A stretch of DNA of 64,000 nt, from positions 37,518 to 101,517 of the forward strand of contig NZ_AWFG01000011.1 in the NCBI RefSeq assembly GCF_000682695.1, given 5' to 3'. The stretch is from Hyphomonas chukchiensis. Lineage in GTDB: Bacteria > Pseudomonadota > Alphaproteobacteria > Caulobacterales > Hyphomonadaceae. Under the pieces are notes generated by a model. The model ran no database searches, had not been told where the DNA came from, and saw nothing but the letters and a program-made list of their open reading frames with translations. Below, piece by piece: positions 1 to 9,298 of this stretch. The position numbers and the translations under genes are program-made. Position 1 is the first letter of the stretch; every line of letters begins with the position of its first letter.

Positions 1-513
1 ACCAGTGCCATCGGCGCGGTGTCGCTCTGCAACGCGCATGTCGATATCCACGATGAGTTGCTGGAGCTGCACTATATCGGCAAGGGCGGTAAGGCGCGCG
101 ATATCCTGATCGAGGATCAGTTGCTGATCAATGCGGTCAAACATTTGCAACAACTGCCGGGGCAAGCCCTCTTCGAAGTGGACGGGCATTGCATCACATC
201 GCACGACGTCAATGAATTTATCCATGACCTGACAGGCCGCGCCTTCAGCGCGAAGGACTTCCGCACATGGTCCGGAAGCACGGCCGCAACTGAAGTATTG
301 ATGCGGGAAGACAAGCCGACGCTCAAGGCGCTGAGCGAAGCCGCCGCCGCACGCCTCGGCAACACACCCGCCATTGCAAAGAAATCCTATATCCACCCGG
401 CAATCATGACACTGGCCGCAAATGGAGACCCCCTGCCCGCGCCCGATGGTCCGACACGTCTTCTGTCAGCCGAACGCCAGCTGATGGGCATCATGGCCGC
501 CAGCAGCAAATAA
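1..513 (+). CDS. DNA topoisomerase IB, C-terminal part (5' end outside window)
   Basis: This is the last 170 residues of a type IB (poxvirus-like) DNA topoisomerase, which relaxes supercoils through a transient 3'-phosphotyrosyl link. The frame is open from base 1, so the gene starts upstream of the window. Visible family motifs are GKGGK (fragment residues 27-31), the FSAKDFRTWSGS block with its active-site Arg near residue 88, and LGNTPAIAKKSYIHP, whose Tyr near residue 130 is the expected nucleophile. The tail after this motif is short and Pro/Asp-rich. The gene ends 11 bases before the stop of the convergent thioesterase gene. The family call is secure from the motifs; the N-terminal domain cannot be checked. 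Confidence 0.88.
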   Translation, partial: TSAIGAVSLCNAHVDIHDELLELHYIGKGGKARDILIEDQLLINAVKHLQQLPGQALFEVDGHCITSHDVNEFIHDLTGRAFSAKDFRTWSGSTAATEVLMREDKPTLKALSEAAAARLGNTPAIAKKSYIHPAIMTLAANGDPLPAPDGPTRLLSAERQLMGIMAASSK

Positions 514-524
514 GGAATCCTTTG

Positions 525-968
525 TCAGGTCGGCGAGGCCCTTTTGGCTGGGATCACAGCCACCGTGAAACGCGACAGGCAGACAAGCCGATCCTCTTCA
601 TCCGTGATGCGGATGGTCCAGATCTGGGTGGTTCGCCCCAGCGCTTCTGCCTTCGCCGTACCGAAGACGAAACCCTCTTTGACGGGGCGCACATGGTTGG
701 CATTGATCTCAAGGCCGACACCCACACTCTCATTTGAGTCCAGCACCAGGTTGGCCGCAATCGACCCGACCGTTTCTGCCAGCGCAACTGAAGCGCCGCC
801 ATGCAGGCGTCCATGCGGCTGGAGCGTGCGATGATCCACCGGCATGCGCGCCGTCAGCGTATCGTCGCCAATGCTCACCAGTGTGATCCCGAGGATGCCA
901 CCCATCGTACCCTCTTGAGCCGCGGTGATCTTGTCGAGATCAATATTCGTTTGCCGCCAGATCGCCAT
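525..968 (-). CDS. Hotdog-fold thioesterase, PaaI/MenI (YdiI)-like
   Basis: A 147-residue single hotdog-domain acyl-CoA thioesterase. The signature GRLHGGASVALAETVGS (about residues 53-69) holds the glycine-rich turn and the Glu expected to activate water. The central helix and the strands after it match the 4HBT family in order and length (usual size 130-150). In Enterobacteria the relatives MenI and EntH hydrolyse aromatic acyl-CoAs or thioesters; here the substrate cannot be read from sequence. The start at 968 has AAGG about 9 bases upstream. It is transcribed away from the catabolic genes and could act as a CoA-recycling enzyme for them, but that is inference. Confidence 0.85.
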   Translation of the reverse strand: MAIWRQTNIDLDKITAAQEGTMGGILGITLVSIGDDTLTARMPVDHRTLQPHGRLHGGASVALAETVGSIAANLVLDSNESVGVGLEINANHVRPVKEGFVFGTAKAEALGRTTQIWTIRITDEEDRLVCLSRFTVAVIPAKRASPT

Positions 969-1009
969 GCGGGAGCCTTTCGGGTTTTTCGGTCAAAAAT
1001 GGACGGGAC

Positions 1010-1978
1010 TTAAAGACCGCCGAGCCAATCCAGGAGGAGTTTGTTGACCTCTTCAGGCCGCTCCTGCTGGGTCCAGTGGCCGCAGCCTTCGAGCAAGGTC
1101 GCGCCGCGCAGGTCGCGAAGGTTCGCCTTCATCGTTGCCAGCATGTCGCCCGGCCACATCTTCAGAACGAGGTCCTTTGTGCCGCCAATGTAGAGCGATG
1201 GCTGGCCAATGCTCATTGGCGCGGGATGCCCGGTCAGGAAGGCATGGTCGCGGTGATGGTTGCGATAGCGGTTGAGCGGCCCACGGAAACCGGACTTGCG
1301 GAACTGGCTGTCATAATAGGCAACATCTTCCGCGCTCAGCCATGGCAGCGGCATGGGCGGCTCCGGCAGTCGGTACAGGATCGTGTCGCCATGCTTCTTG
1401 TCGGTCGGCCAGGTGCCGTCCGGTGCATCGCCGGAGTTCGCGTAGTAGAATTTCCGGATCGCCTCGGCAGGGTCAGCCTCAAGCTCGGCCTCCGGCGGGC
1501 CGATCTCCTGGAAATAGACCTGATAGAAGAACAGGCCGCGTTTGGTGAAGAATTCCCGCACCATATCGATGAACACGATCTCGCCGGGCGGGATGTAAGG
1601 CACGGAGAGGCCGGCCACAGCGCGGAACGTGTCCGCATGCAGCCGGGCCGTATTCCATGCAATCGGAGCGCCCCAGTCGTGACCGACAACCACGGCCTTC
1701 TCGCCCGGTGAAAGCGCTTTCGCCACACCGGCTACATCGCCGGTGAGGCTTTCCATGTCATAGGCTTCGACCGGCTGTGGCCTGTCAGAGCCACCATAGC
1801 CACGCACATCCAGCGCCGCGACGCGGTAGCCCGCCTCCGACAGCGCCTTGATCTGGTGACGCCAGGAATACCAGCTCTCCGGGAAGCCGTGCACGAGAAC
1901 GACCAAAGGTCCATCTCCCGCCACGGCCACACGGATTTTGACGCCATTGGTTTCAACGAACTGGAATTCCGGCGTCAT
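1010..1978 (-). CDS. Alpha/beta hydrolase, epoxide hydrolase-like
   Basis: A 322-residue alpha/beta hydrolase that resembles soluble epoxide hydrolases and haloalkane dehalogenases. Seen: HGFPESWYSW (oxyanion HGxP, residues 30-33), the nucleophile elbow GHDWG with Asp at about 101, a cap region rich in Tyr, and the C-terminal GHWTQQERPEEVN with the catalytic His. An Asp nucleophile points to epoxide hydrolysis through an ester intermediate rather than to a Ser esterase. An ATG at 2005 is possible, but the ATG at 1978 is preferred because AAGGA lies 10 bases before it and it sits 5 bases after the stop of the upstream crotonase gene. The two genes look cotranscribed. Confidence 0.85.
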   Translation of the reverse strand: MTPEFQFVETNGVKIRVAVAGDGPLVVLVHGFPESWYSWRHQIKALSEAGYRVAALDVRGYGGSDRPQPVEAYDMESLTGDVAGVAKALSPGEKAVVVGHDWGAPIAWNTARLHADTFRAVAGLSVPYIPPGEIVFIDMVREFFTKRGLFFYQVYFQEIGPPEAELEADPAEAIRKFYYANSGDAPDGTWPTDKKHGDTILYRLPEPPMPLPWLSAEDVAYYDSQFRKSGFRGPLNRYRNHHRDHAFLTGHPAPMSIGQPSLYIGGTKDLVLKMWPGDMLATMKANLRDLRGATLLEGCGHWTQQERPEEVNKLLLDWLGGL

Positions 1979-1983
1979 GGCGG

Positions 1984-2895
1984 TTAGTCCTTGCCGCCGA
2001 TCCACTCGAACTCAGGCTCATCCCACCAGGGGAAGAAGTTCGGCATGCCGTCGGAGACCTTGACCGGGTATTCCGGCTTGCGCTTCTCGAGGAAACTCAT
2101 GACGCCCTCTTTCGCGTCCGGCGTCTTGCCGCGCGAGTAGATCGCAGCGGAGTCGACGATATGGGCTTCCATCGGATGGCTTGCGCCCAGCATGCGCCAC
2201 ATCATCTGACGCGTAAGCGACGTAGACACAGCCGCTGTATTGTCGGCTATCTCACGCGCCATGGCCTTGGCCACATCGAGCAGTTCGGCTTGCGGATGCA
2301 CGGAGAGCACGAGGCCACCCGAGAGCGCCTCGGAAGCCGGGAAAACGCGGCCCGAATAGCACCAGGCCAGCGCCTGCTGGATGCCGACAAGGCGCGGCAG
2401 GAACCAGCTGGAAGCCGCTTCCGGGTTGATGCCCCGGCGGTTGAACACGAAACCGAAGCGCGCCGTGTCGGCTGCGATGCGGATGTCCATGGGCAGCTGC
2501 ATGGTCACGCCAATGCCAACCGCCGCGCCGTTGATGGCGCCAATCACGGGCTTCAGGCTGTTGAAGATGCGCAGGGTGACACGGCCACCGCCGTCGCGCT
2601 GGATGTCGACATCCTTGGTACGGCCTTCTTCGCCGGTCGTGGCGCGGGCGTCATAGTCGAACGTCTTGGCACCTTCGGAGAGGTCGGCGCCAGCACAGAA
2701 GGCGCGATCGCCCGAGCCGGTCACGATCACGGCGCGCACGCTGTCATCGGCATCCGTGATGTCGAAGGCCTCAATCATTTCGTACATCATCTTGCCCGTG
2801 AAGGCGTTCATCTTTTCGGGGCGGTTAAGCGTCAGAATGGCAACGCCATCCTCTATATCCAGGATAATCTGCTCGAACTGTTTCGGCTGCGCCAT
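1984..2895 (-). CDS. Enoyl-CoA hydratase/isomerase family protein (crotonase)
   Basis: A 303-residue crotonase. The fold signature is clear: LNRPEKMNAF near the N-terminus, AFCAGADL (oxyanion-hole loop) and GAINGAAVGIGVTMQLPMD. The following GINPEAASSWFLP carries a Glu where the family has its catalytic acid. The protein is longer than classical hydratases (about 260), with an insert after the AGADL loop, as in several PaaG/CaiD-like members. The start at 2895 is chosen because AGGGAGA lies just upstream and the N-terminus then matches the family; a longer open frame to 3021 lacks that support. It is followed by the epoxide-hydrolase-like gene, consistent with breakdown of an acyl-CoA or terpenoid substrate, which cannot be named. 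Confidence 0.87.
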   Translation of the reverse strand: MAQPKQFEQIILDIEDGVAILTLNRPEKMNAFTGKMMYEMIEAFDITDADDSVRAVIVTGSGDRAFCAGADLSEGAKTFDYDARATTGEEGRTKDVDIQRDGGGRVTLRIFNSLKPVIGAINGAAVGIGVTMQLPMDIRIAADTARFGFVFNRRGINPEAASSWFLPRLVGIQQALAWCYSGRVFPASEALSGGLVLSVHPQAELLDVAKAMAREIADNTAAVSTSLTRQMMWRMLGASHPMEAHIVDSAAIYSRGKTPDAKEGVMSFLEKRKPEYPVKVSDGMPNFFPWWDEPEFEWIGGKD

Positions 2896-3045
2896 CTTGT
2901 ATCTCCCTTTGGGCAATTGCTGGCGACACACTGCCTGCCAGACGCCCAAGGTCAAGCGCGTCGCAGGGGAAAGCTGCACCCGGGTTGACCGTCCGGCGAT
3001 TTGGCCCTGATAGTCGCGCAAATCGCAGATGAAGAAGGCCTTCCC

Positions 3046-4350
3046 ATGATGTTTTCCCGCTCGCTGCTCCTGTCAGCCGCCATGCTCGCAACCGGCGCCA
3101 TCGCCCAGGCCCAGCCTGTCTATGTAAAGGCCGGCAGCCTCGTTGATCCAGTCAGCGGCAAAGTGCTGAAAGACGTCGCGCTGGTCATTGATGAGGGCAA
3201 AGTAACGGCCTCCGGCACCCAGAAGACGCTCAAGGTGCCGCGTGGCGCCACCGTGATCGACCTGTCAGACGAGACGGTGCTGCCGGGCTTTATCGACATG
3301 CACACACACCTGACGAGCGACCCGGAAGATGGCGGCTATGCCTCGCTTGCCCTGTCGGACGAGCGCCACGCGATCAAGGGCGTCAAGAATGCCCGCCGCA
3401 CGCTGCTGTCTGGCTTCACGACGGTCCGCAATGTCGGCGCTGGCAGCTATGGCGATGTCGCCCTGCGCGACGCCATCAATGAAGGCGAAGTGCCCGGCCC
3501 GCGCATGTACGTGTCCGGTCCGCCTGTCGGCATCACCGGCGGCCATTGCTCTGATCGCAACCTCCTGCCGTCCGAATACGCGCTCAAGGGCGAGCGCGTG
3601 GCCAACAGCCCTTGGGAAATGCGCGCGCAGGTGCGCGAGAACATCAAGTATGGCGTTGACCTGATCAAGACCTGCTCCACGGGCGGCGTGTTCTCCAAGG
3701 GCACGGCCCTCGGCGCCGCGCAGGGCACGCTGGAGGAACTGACAGCTGTCGTCGACGAAGCACACGCCCGCGGCCTGAAGGTCGCCAGCCACGCCCATGG
3801 CACCGTCGGCATCCGCAATGCCCTGCTTGCCGGGGTCGACACGATCGAACATGCCAGCATCCTCGACGACGAGACGATCGCGCTTGCCAAGGAAAAGGGC
3901 GCCTACCTTTCGATGGATATCTACAACACCGAATACACGCTGGCCGAAGGCGAGAAGAATGGTGTGCTGCCAGAATCCATGGACAAGGAACGCTCGATCT
4001 CGAAAATCCAGCGCGCCAGCTTCACCGCCGCCAACAAGGCAGGCGTGAAGATGGTGTTCGGCTCGGATGCCGGCGTTTATCCGCATGGTGACAATCCGAA
4101 ACAATTCTCGCGCATGGTCCAGTTCGGCATGACGCCCATGCAGGCCATCACCGCAGCAACCGCAACTGCCGCCGAAGCGCTCGACAAGTCCGGCATGCTT
4201 GGCTGTCTTGATGTCGGTTGCGCGGCAGACCTGGTGGCGGTAAGTGGCGACCCGCTCAAGGACATCGCTATCCTCGAGAACGTCGATTTCATCATGAAGG
4301 CCGGCCACGTCTACAAGCAGGACGGCGCCATCATCGCGGACCCGACATAA
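3046..4350 (+). CDS. Secreted metal-dependent amidohydrolase (Xaa-Pro dipeptidase/carboxypeptidase-like)
   Basis: About 434 residues with an N-terminal signal peptide ending near AIAQAQ, so exported. The amidohydrolase metal site is complete: DMHTHL (His 86 and 88), the carboxylated Lys in LIKTCSTGG, His in ASHAHG, His in IEHAS and Asp in GSDAG. It resembles the group that includes Caulobacter Cc2672-type enzymes, which cleave X-Pro or Arg/Lys-X peptides; substrate assignment is inference. The start at 3046 (ATGATG) is preferred over 3001 because it begins the signal peptide and GAAGAAGG precedes it. Its stop overlaps the start of the next gene (TAATG), so translation is probably coupled. Confidence 0.86.
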   Translation: MMFSRSLLLSAAMLATGAIAQAQPVYVKAGSLVDPVSGKVLKDVALVIDEGKVTASGTQKTLKVPRGATVIDLSDETVLPGFIDMHTHLTSDPEDGGYASLALSDERHAIKGVKNARRTLLSGFTTVRNVGAGSYGDVALRDAINEGEVPGPRMYVSGPPVGITGGHCSDRNLLPSEYALKGERVANSPWEMRAQVRENIKYGVDLIKTCSTGGVFSKGTALGAAQGTLEELTAVVDEAHARGLKVASHAHGTVGIRNALLAGVDTIEHASILDDETIALAKEKGAYLSMDIYNTEYTLAEGEKNGVLPESMDKERSISKIQRASFTAANKAGVKMVFGSDAGVYPHGDNPKQFSRMVQFGMTPMQAITAATATAAEALDKSGMLGCLDVGCAADLVAVSGDPLKDIAILENVDFIMKAGHVYKQDGAIIADPT

Positions 4351-5330
4351 TGCCGGAATGGCTCGCAACCATACAACCGACGACCCTTGCCGCGCCGGTC
4401 TTTCTCATATCGGTGATATGGGAATGGTGGGCGGTGCGCACCGGGCGCGCCAAGGGCAGTTATGAGACAAAGGATGCCCTCGCTTCAATGGCCATGGGCA
4501 TCGGCAATGTCGTGGTCAACACGCTGACAGGCATGATCACGATCTGGCTGATGATGCTGGCCTGGCCCTATCACTTCTCCATCTCGACGATCTCCGGCTG
4601 GGGCTTTGAAAGCATCCCGTTCACATGGTGGAGCGCCGTGCTGGCCTTCGTGATCTATGATTTCACCTATTACTGGAAGCACAGGCTGGCCCATCGCATG
4701 CGCTGGTTCTGGATGGAGCACGTCACACACCATTCGAGCACCCATTACAATCTGACGACAGCCCTGCGCCAGCCCTGGTTCGGTCCCTTCACCGGCCTGA
4801 TCCTGGTTGGCGTGCCGATGGTGCTGATCGGCTTTCATCCCTATGTCATATTCTTCGTGGGCGGACTGAACCTCATCTACCAGTTCTGGATCCACACCGA
4901 AGCGGTCGACCGCATGCCGGGCTGGTTCGAGGCTGTCTTCAACACGCCGTCCCATCACCGCGTGCACCATGCCACCAACCCGCGCTATCTCGACGCCAAC
5001 TATGCCGGCGTGTTTATCACATGGGACAAGATGTTCGGCACCTATGTGCCCGAACTTGATGACGAAAAGCCGGTCTATGGAATCGTCAAACCGCTGCAGA
5101 GCTACAATCCCTTCATCATCGCCTTTCATGAACTGGGCGGCCTGCTACACGATTGCGCGCGCGACGGCCTGCGGCCTGACCGCTGGGTGCGACGGGCCAT
5201 CAATGCGCCGGGCTGGAGCCGGGACGGCCACCATAACCGCTCCGTCGAACTGAAGGCGGCCTATGTTTCACAGCATCCGGAACTCGCCGGGACACCCGGC
5301 CTGCCACGCACAGGAAAATCAAAGCCATGA
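4350..5330 (+). CDS. Sterol desaturase/fatty acid hydroxylase superfamily membrane protein
   Basis: A 326-residue integral membrane di-iron oxygenase-type protein. The His clusters are present in the usual order: HRLAHRM, HVTHHSSTHYN and later HHRVHH. Hydrophobic segments occur around residues 8-28, 45-70, 85-105 and in a pair between the second and third His boxes. Family members hydroxylate or desaturate sterols, carotenoids, fatty acids or alkylglycerol ethers; the substrate is unknown here. The start at 4350 shares one base with the stop of the amidohydrolase gene. The ATGA overlap with the next gene at 5327 places it in a run of four coupled genes. Confidence 0.87.
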   Translation: MPEWLATIQPTTLAAPVFLISVIWEWWAVRTGRAKGSYETKDALASMAMGIGNVVVNTLTGMITIWLMMLAWPYHFSISTISGWGFESIPFTWWSAVLAFVIYDFTYYWKHRLAHRMRWFWMEHVTHHSSTHYNLTTALRQPWFGPFTGLILVGVPMVLIGFHPYVIFFVGGLNLIYQFWIHTEAVDRMPGWFEAVFNTPSHHRVHHATNPRYLDANYAGVFITWDKMFGTYVPELDDEKPVYGIVKPLQSYNPFIIAFHELGGLLHDCARDGLRPDRWVRRAINAPGWSRDGHHNRSVELKAAYVSQHPELAGTPGLPRTGKSKP

Positions 5331-5725
5331 GCCCCGCCGACCTCATTGCCCGCTATTACGCCGCCTTCAATGCCAAGGACTGGGACGGCATGCTCGCCTG
5401 TGTCAGCGACACGGTCAGCCATGATGTCAACGAAGGCGTGCGCCGTGGCGGCAAGGAAAAGTTTGCCGCCTTCATCGCCCATATGGATGAATGCTACGAC
5501 GAAAACCTCACTGGCATAGCGATCATGACCTCTGCAGACGGTACACGCGCCGCCGCAGAATTCATCGTCAACGGCATCTACAAGAAAACCGATGACGGCC
5601 TTCCCAAGGCCCACGGCCAGGAATACCGCCTGCCCGCCGGCGCCTTCTTCGAGATCAGTGAAGACGAGATCACGCGCGTCACCACCTATTACAATCTCCA
5701 GAAATGGATCCGGCAGGTCTCATGA
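5327..5725 (+). CDS. NTF2-like (SnoaL/ketosteroid isomerase-like) protein
   Basis: A 132-residue single-domain protein of the NTF2/SnoaL-like cone fold. It opens with LIARYYAAFNAKDWDGML, the characteristic helix of this superfamily, followed by a strand-rich half with GQEYRLPAGAFFEI and a final strand near ITRVTTYYNL. Members include ketosteroid isomerases, polyketide cyclases and many non-enzymatic proteins. The chemistry cannot be settled from sequence. It starts within the stop of the upstream hydroxylase gene (ATGA) and its own stop overlaps the GNAT start in the same way. Confidence 0.78.
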   Translation: MSPADLIARYYAAFNAKDWDGMLACVSDTVSHDVNEGVRRGGKEKFAAFIAHMDECYDENLTGIAIMTSADGTRAAAEFIVNGIYKKTDDGLPKAHGQEYRLPAGAFFEISEDEITRVTTYYNLQKWIRQVS

Positions 5726-6306
5726 ATGTCCGCTCGTTGACAGGTGGGGAAATGGAACAGGCGTTGCCTGCCCTGGCCCGCCTGCGCATCGAGGTCTTTC
5801 GTGCCTACCCCTATCTCTATGCAGGCAGCGAGGGCTATGAACTCGACTACCTGCACACATTCTCGCAGGCACCCGATGCCCTCATTGTCACGGCCGAGAA
5901 TGAGGCTGGAGAGATCGTCGGCTGCGCCACCGGCTCGGCCCTCACAGGACACCATGTCGAGTTTGCCGAACCGCTCGTCGATGCAGGTATCGACCTTGCG
6001 ACGACCTTCTATTTTGGCGAGTCTGTCCTGCTGCCCGCGTATCGCGGCCACGGCATTGGCCATGCCTTCTTTGACATGCGCGAAGCCCATGCCCTTGCCC
6101 ATGGCTACAAGCGGGCCTGTTTCTGTGCGGTGGAGCGAGCGACCGACCATCCCCTGCGTCCCGATGAATACAGCCCGCTCGATAGTTTCTGGACCGCGCG
6201 CGGCTACAGCCGCCTGGCAGGAGCCGTAAGCCATTTCGACTGGCCGGAAACGCCGGAGGGGCCCAAGATCGTCCACCGGATGCATTACTGGACCCGCAGC
6301 TTTTAA
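5722..6306 (+). CDS. GNAT-family N-acetyltransferase
   Basis: A 194-residue GNAT acyltransferase. The acetyl-CoA pyrophosphate loop is recognisable as LLPAYRGHGIGHAFF (motif A, R/Q-x-x-G-x-G), followed by the helix DMREAHALAHG. The start at 5722 overlaps the previous stop as ATGA and is preferred over an ATG at 5704. It closes the four-gene run that begins with the amidohydrolase. The substrate is not evident. A 109-base gap with no convincing terminator separates it from the acyl-CoA ligase gene. Confidence 0.82.
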   Translation: MNVRSLTGGEMEQALPALARLRIEVFRAYPYLYAGSEGYELDYLHTFSQAPDALIVTAENEAGEIVGCATGSALTGHHVEFAEPLVDAGIDLATTFYFGESVLLPAYRGHGIGHAFFDMREAHALAHGYKRACFCAVERATDHPLRPDEYSPLDSFWTARGYSRLAGAVSHFDWPETPEGPKIVHRMHYWTRSF

Positions 6307-6415
6307 CGCTTTCCCTTGCGTCGCCAGTGGACGCACGGCGCGGGTTAGTTAAGTTCGGGCAGAACCTGAGGCAGGCCCCAAAGAGCGGCCGCCGCACCAA
6401 CGGAGAGAGACGCAA

Positions 6416-7963
6416 ATGCACCCCTTTCATCACGCCAAATCCCGGCCTGATCACCCCGCCTATACAATGGCGGGCAGCGGTGAGGTCGTCACCTTCCGCC
6501 AGCTCGACGAGCGCTCCAACCAGATCGCCCACGCCCTGCGCGAAGCTGGCTGCCAGCCCGGCGACACGATTGCGCTGTTTGCGGAAAACTCGGCCCGCTA
6601 TTTCGAAGTCTGCTGGGCCGCCCAGCGCTCCGGCCTCTACTTCGTCTGCATCTCGTCCCGCCTGACGACACCCGAGGTGCAATACATCATTGAGGATTCC
6701 GGCGCAAAACTGCTCATCGCGGACGCCCACAAATCCGCCGTTGCGCAAGACGTGAAATCGGTCACCAAACTGGACCATTACTGGTCCATTGATGGCGACA
6801 TACCGGGATTCACATCACTGGAAACCCATCAGTCAAAATTCCCGGTCACCCCCATTCCGGACGAGATGGCTGGCACGGACATGCTCTATTCCTCCGGCAC
6901 GACCGGGCGGCCCAAAGGCATTCGCCCGCCGCTGGAGCGGGGCCTGCCCATTGATGCCGACAATGTGCTTGTGCAGATCTGCCGGGGCCTCGCCGGCGTG
7001 ACCGATCAGTCCATCTACCTGTCGCCCGCGCCGCTCTACCATGCGGCCCCGCTGCGCTGGAGCATGTCGATGACCAAGCTCGGCGCCTCGCTCATCATCA
7101 TGGAAAAGTTCGACGCGGAAAAATACCTGCAGCTGGTCGAGAAGTACAAGGTCACGCATTCCCAGCTTGTCCCGACCATGTTCGTGAAAATGCTGAAGCT
7201 GCCTCCTGAGGTGCGCGAGAAGTATGACGTCTCGAGCCTTCAGTTTGCCATCCATGCGGCGGCGCCTTGCCCGATCCCGGTCAAGGAACAGATGATCGCC
7301 TGGTGGGGCCCGATCATCGACGAATACTATGCCGGGTCCGAAGGCAATGGCATGACCTGGGCGCGCAGCGCCGACTGGCTGACCCACAAGGGCACCGTCG
7401 GGAAGCCTGTCCATGGCGAAGTCCACATCTGCGACGAACAGGGCAATGAAGTGCCGGTTGGCGAAGAAGGCCAGGTCTATTTCGGCGGAACTGTTCCGCC
7501 GACCTATCACAATGACCCCGAGAAATCGAAAGGCGCCCTGCACGCCAGCCATGCCGACTGGTCGTCGCTGGGCGATGTCGGCAAGGTGGATGAAGACGGC
7601 TTCCTCTACCTGACAGACCGCAAAGCCTTCATGATCATTTCGGGCGGCGTGAACATCTATCCGCAGGAATGCGAGAACATCCTCATCACCCACCCCAAGG
7701 TCGCCGACTGCGCTGTGATCGGCGTGCCGGACGAGGAGTTTGGCGAAGCGGTGAAGGCGGTTGTCCAGCCCGCTCCGGGCCAGGCGCCATCCGAGGAACT
7801 CGCCGCCGAACTGATGGCGTTCTGCCAGGCAAACCTCTCGAAGATCAAATGTCCGAAATCGATCGACTTCGATCCCGAACTCCCGCGCCACCCGACCGGC
7901 AAGCTCTACAAGCGCCTCATCCGCGACAAGTATTGGGGCAATTCCAAGAGCCGGATCGTCTGA
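6416..7963 (+). CDS. Acyl-CoA synthetase (AMP-forming, FadD-like)
   Basis: A 515-residue adenylate-forming ligase that activates a carboxylic acid to its acyl-CoA through an acyl-AMP. Seen: P-loop YSSGTTGRPKGI, the A5 region YAGSEGNGMTW, the A8 hinge LTDRKAFMIISGGVNIYP and the catalytic Lys in PRHPTGKLYKR near the C-terminus. Length is normal for short to medium fatty or aromatic acyl-CoA ligases. GGAGAGAG lies 8 bases before the ATG. It ends one base before the GH1 gene. Together with the crotonase and hydroxylase-like genes nearby it suggests acid catabolism; the acid is unknown. Confidence 0.92.
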   Translation: MHPFHHAKSRPDHPAYTMAGSGEVVTFRQLDERSNQIAHALREAGCQPGDTIALFAENSARYFEVCWAAQRSGLYFVCISSRLTTPEVQYIIEDSGAKLLIADAHKSAVAQDVKSVTKLDHYWSIDGDIPGFTSLETHQSKFPVTPIPDEMAGTDMLYSSGTTGRPKGIRPPLERGLPIDADNVLVQICRGLAGVTDQSIYLSPAPLYHAAPLRWSMSMTKLGASLIIMEKFDAEKYLQLVEKYKVTHSQLVPTMFVKMLKLPPEVREKYDVSSLQFAIHAAAPCPIPVKEQMIAWWGPIIDEYYAGSEGNGMTWARSADWLTHKGTVGKPVHGEVHICDEQGNEVPVGEEGQVYFGGTVPPTYHNDPEKSKGALHASHADWSSLGDVGKVDEDGFLYLTDRKAFMIISGGVNIYPQECENILITHPKVADCAVIGVPDEEFGEAVKAVVQPAPGQAPSEELAAELMAFCQANLSKIKCPKSIDFDPELPRHPTGKLYKRLIRDKYWGNSKSRIV

Positions 7964-7964
7964 C

Positions 7965-9293
7965 ATGGTCAAGCCAGGTGACTTTCCGAAGGATTTCATC
8001 TGGGGGGCATCGACCGCCTCTTATCAGATAGAGGGCGCCCATGATGAGGACGGCCGCGCGCTGAGCATCTGGGACGCCTTCTGTCGCGAGCCCGGCCGCA
8101 TCGACAATGGCGACACAGGCGACGTGGCCTGCGACCACTACCATCGCTACCGCGAAGATGTCGGCCTCATGCGGCAGCTTGGGCTCGACGCCTATCGCTT
8201 TTCCTTCTCATGGAGTCGCGTCCTGCCCGAGGGCAAGGGCCAGCCGAACGAGGCCGGCCTTGATTTCTATGACCGGCTGACGGACAGCCTTCTCGAAAAC
8301 GGCATCGCCCCATGGGCCTGCCTCTATCACTGGGACCTGCCGCTCGCCCTGCACGAAGCTGGAAAGGGCTGGACCAGCCGCGAGATCGCCCCGCTGTTTG
8401 CAGATTACGCGACCCTCATGGCGGACCGCCTTGGCGACCGCATCACGCACTGGGCCACCTTCAACGAACCCAATGTCTTCGCGATGTTCGGCTACAAGAT
8501 GGGCATCCACGCGCCGGGCATCCGCGACTACGACCTTTATCGAGACATGGTGCACGGTGTGAACCTCGCTCACGGAGCCGCGATCCAGGCACTGCGGGAT
8601 AGCCTGCCCGCTGGCGCCAAACTCGGCGTCGTCCCCAACATGCAGCCCTGCCTGCCGAGACACGACACAGACCCTGACCATCTCGCAGCAGCGAGGCTCG
8701 ATGCCTGGTGGAACCGCGCCTTTGCCGATCCCATGATCCTCGGCAAATACGACCCGATCGTGTCGGCGGCGCTCGGTGACCGCATCCGCCCCGGCGATGA
8801 AAAACTGATCAACCAGAAGCTCGACTGGTTTGGCCTCAACCACTACTCGCCGCTCTATGCGACCGCCGATGACGGTCCTGCGGGCTATCGCTGGGCCAAT
8901 CCGCCCGAGGATAGCGAGATCACCCTGATGGGCTGGAATGCCTCCCCTGAGGGCTTCCGCGACATCCTGATCGAGACGGCCGGGAAATACGGCCTGCCGA
9001 TCTTCGTCACGGAGAACGGCGTGGCTGACCTGGCTGAGCCGGACACGCAAGGCCGTGTGAAGGATGACCTACGTATCGACTTCATCGACCGCTACCTGGC
9101 CGCCCTGCTGGAAGCGCGCGCAGCAGGCGCCGATGTGCGGGGCTACTTCGTCTGGTCACTGCTCGACAATTTCGAATGGGCCAAGGGCTACACCACGCGC
9201 TTCGGTGTCACCCATGTCGACTTTGAAACACTCAAACGCACACCGAAGGATTCCTTCCACTGGCTCGCCGGGCTGACCGGCAAGCAGGCCTGA
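7965..9293 (+). CDS. Family GH1 beta-glucosidase
   Basis: A 442-residue glycoside hydrolase of family 1, a retaining beta-glycosidase with a TIM-barrel fold. The acid/base Glu is in TFNEPNV and the nucleophile Glu in FVTENGVAD. The N-terminal FIWGASTASYQIEGA and the C-terminal VWSLLDNFEWAKGY motifs are also intact. No signal peptide is seen, so it is probably cytoplasmic and would need imported disaccharides or glycosides. It starts one base after the acyl-CoA ligase stop, an odd partner that could mean use of a glycosylated acid. A strong hairpin terminator follows. Confidence 0.94.
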   Translation: MVKPGDFPKDFIWGASTASYQIEGAHDEDGRALSIWDAFCREPGRIDNGDTGDVACDHYHRYREDVGLMRQLGLDAYRFSFSWSRVLPEGKGQPNEAGLDFYDRLTDSLLENGIAPWACLYHWDLPLALHEAGKGWTSREIAPLFADYATLMADRLGDRITHWATFNEPNVFAMFGYKMGIHAPGIRDYDLYRDMVHGVNLAHGAAIQALRDSLPAGAKLGVVPNMQPCLPRHDTDPDHLAAARLDAWWNRAFADPMILGKYDPIVSAALGDRIRPGDEKLINQKLDWFGLNHYSPLYATADDGPAGYRWANPPEDSEITLMGWNASPEGFRDILIETAGKYGLPIFVTENGVADLAEPDTQGRVKDDLRIDFIDRYLAALLEARAAGADVRGYFVWSLLDNFEWAKGYTTRFGVTHVDFETLKRTPKDSFHWLAGLTGKQA

Positions 9294-9298
9294 AACGA

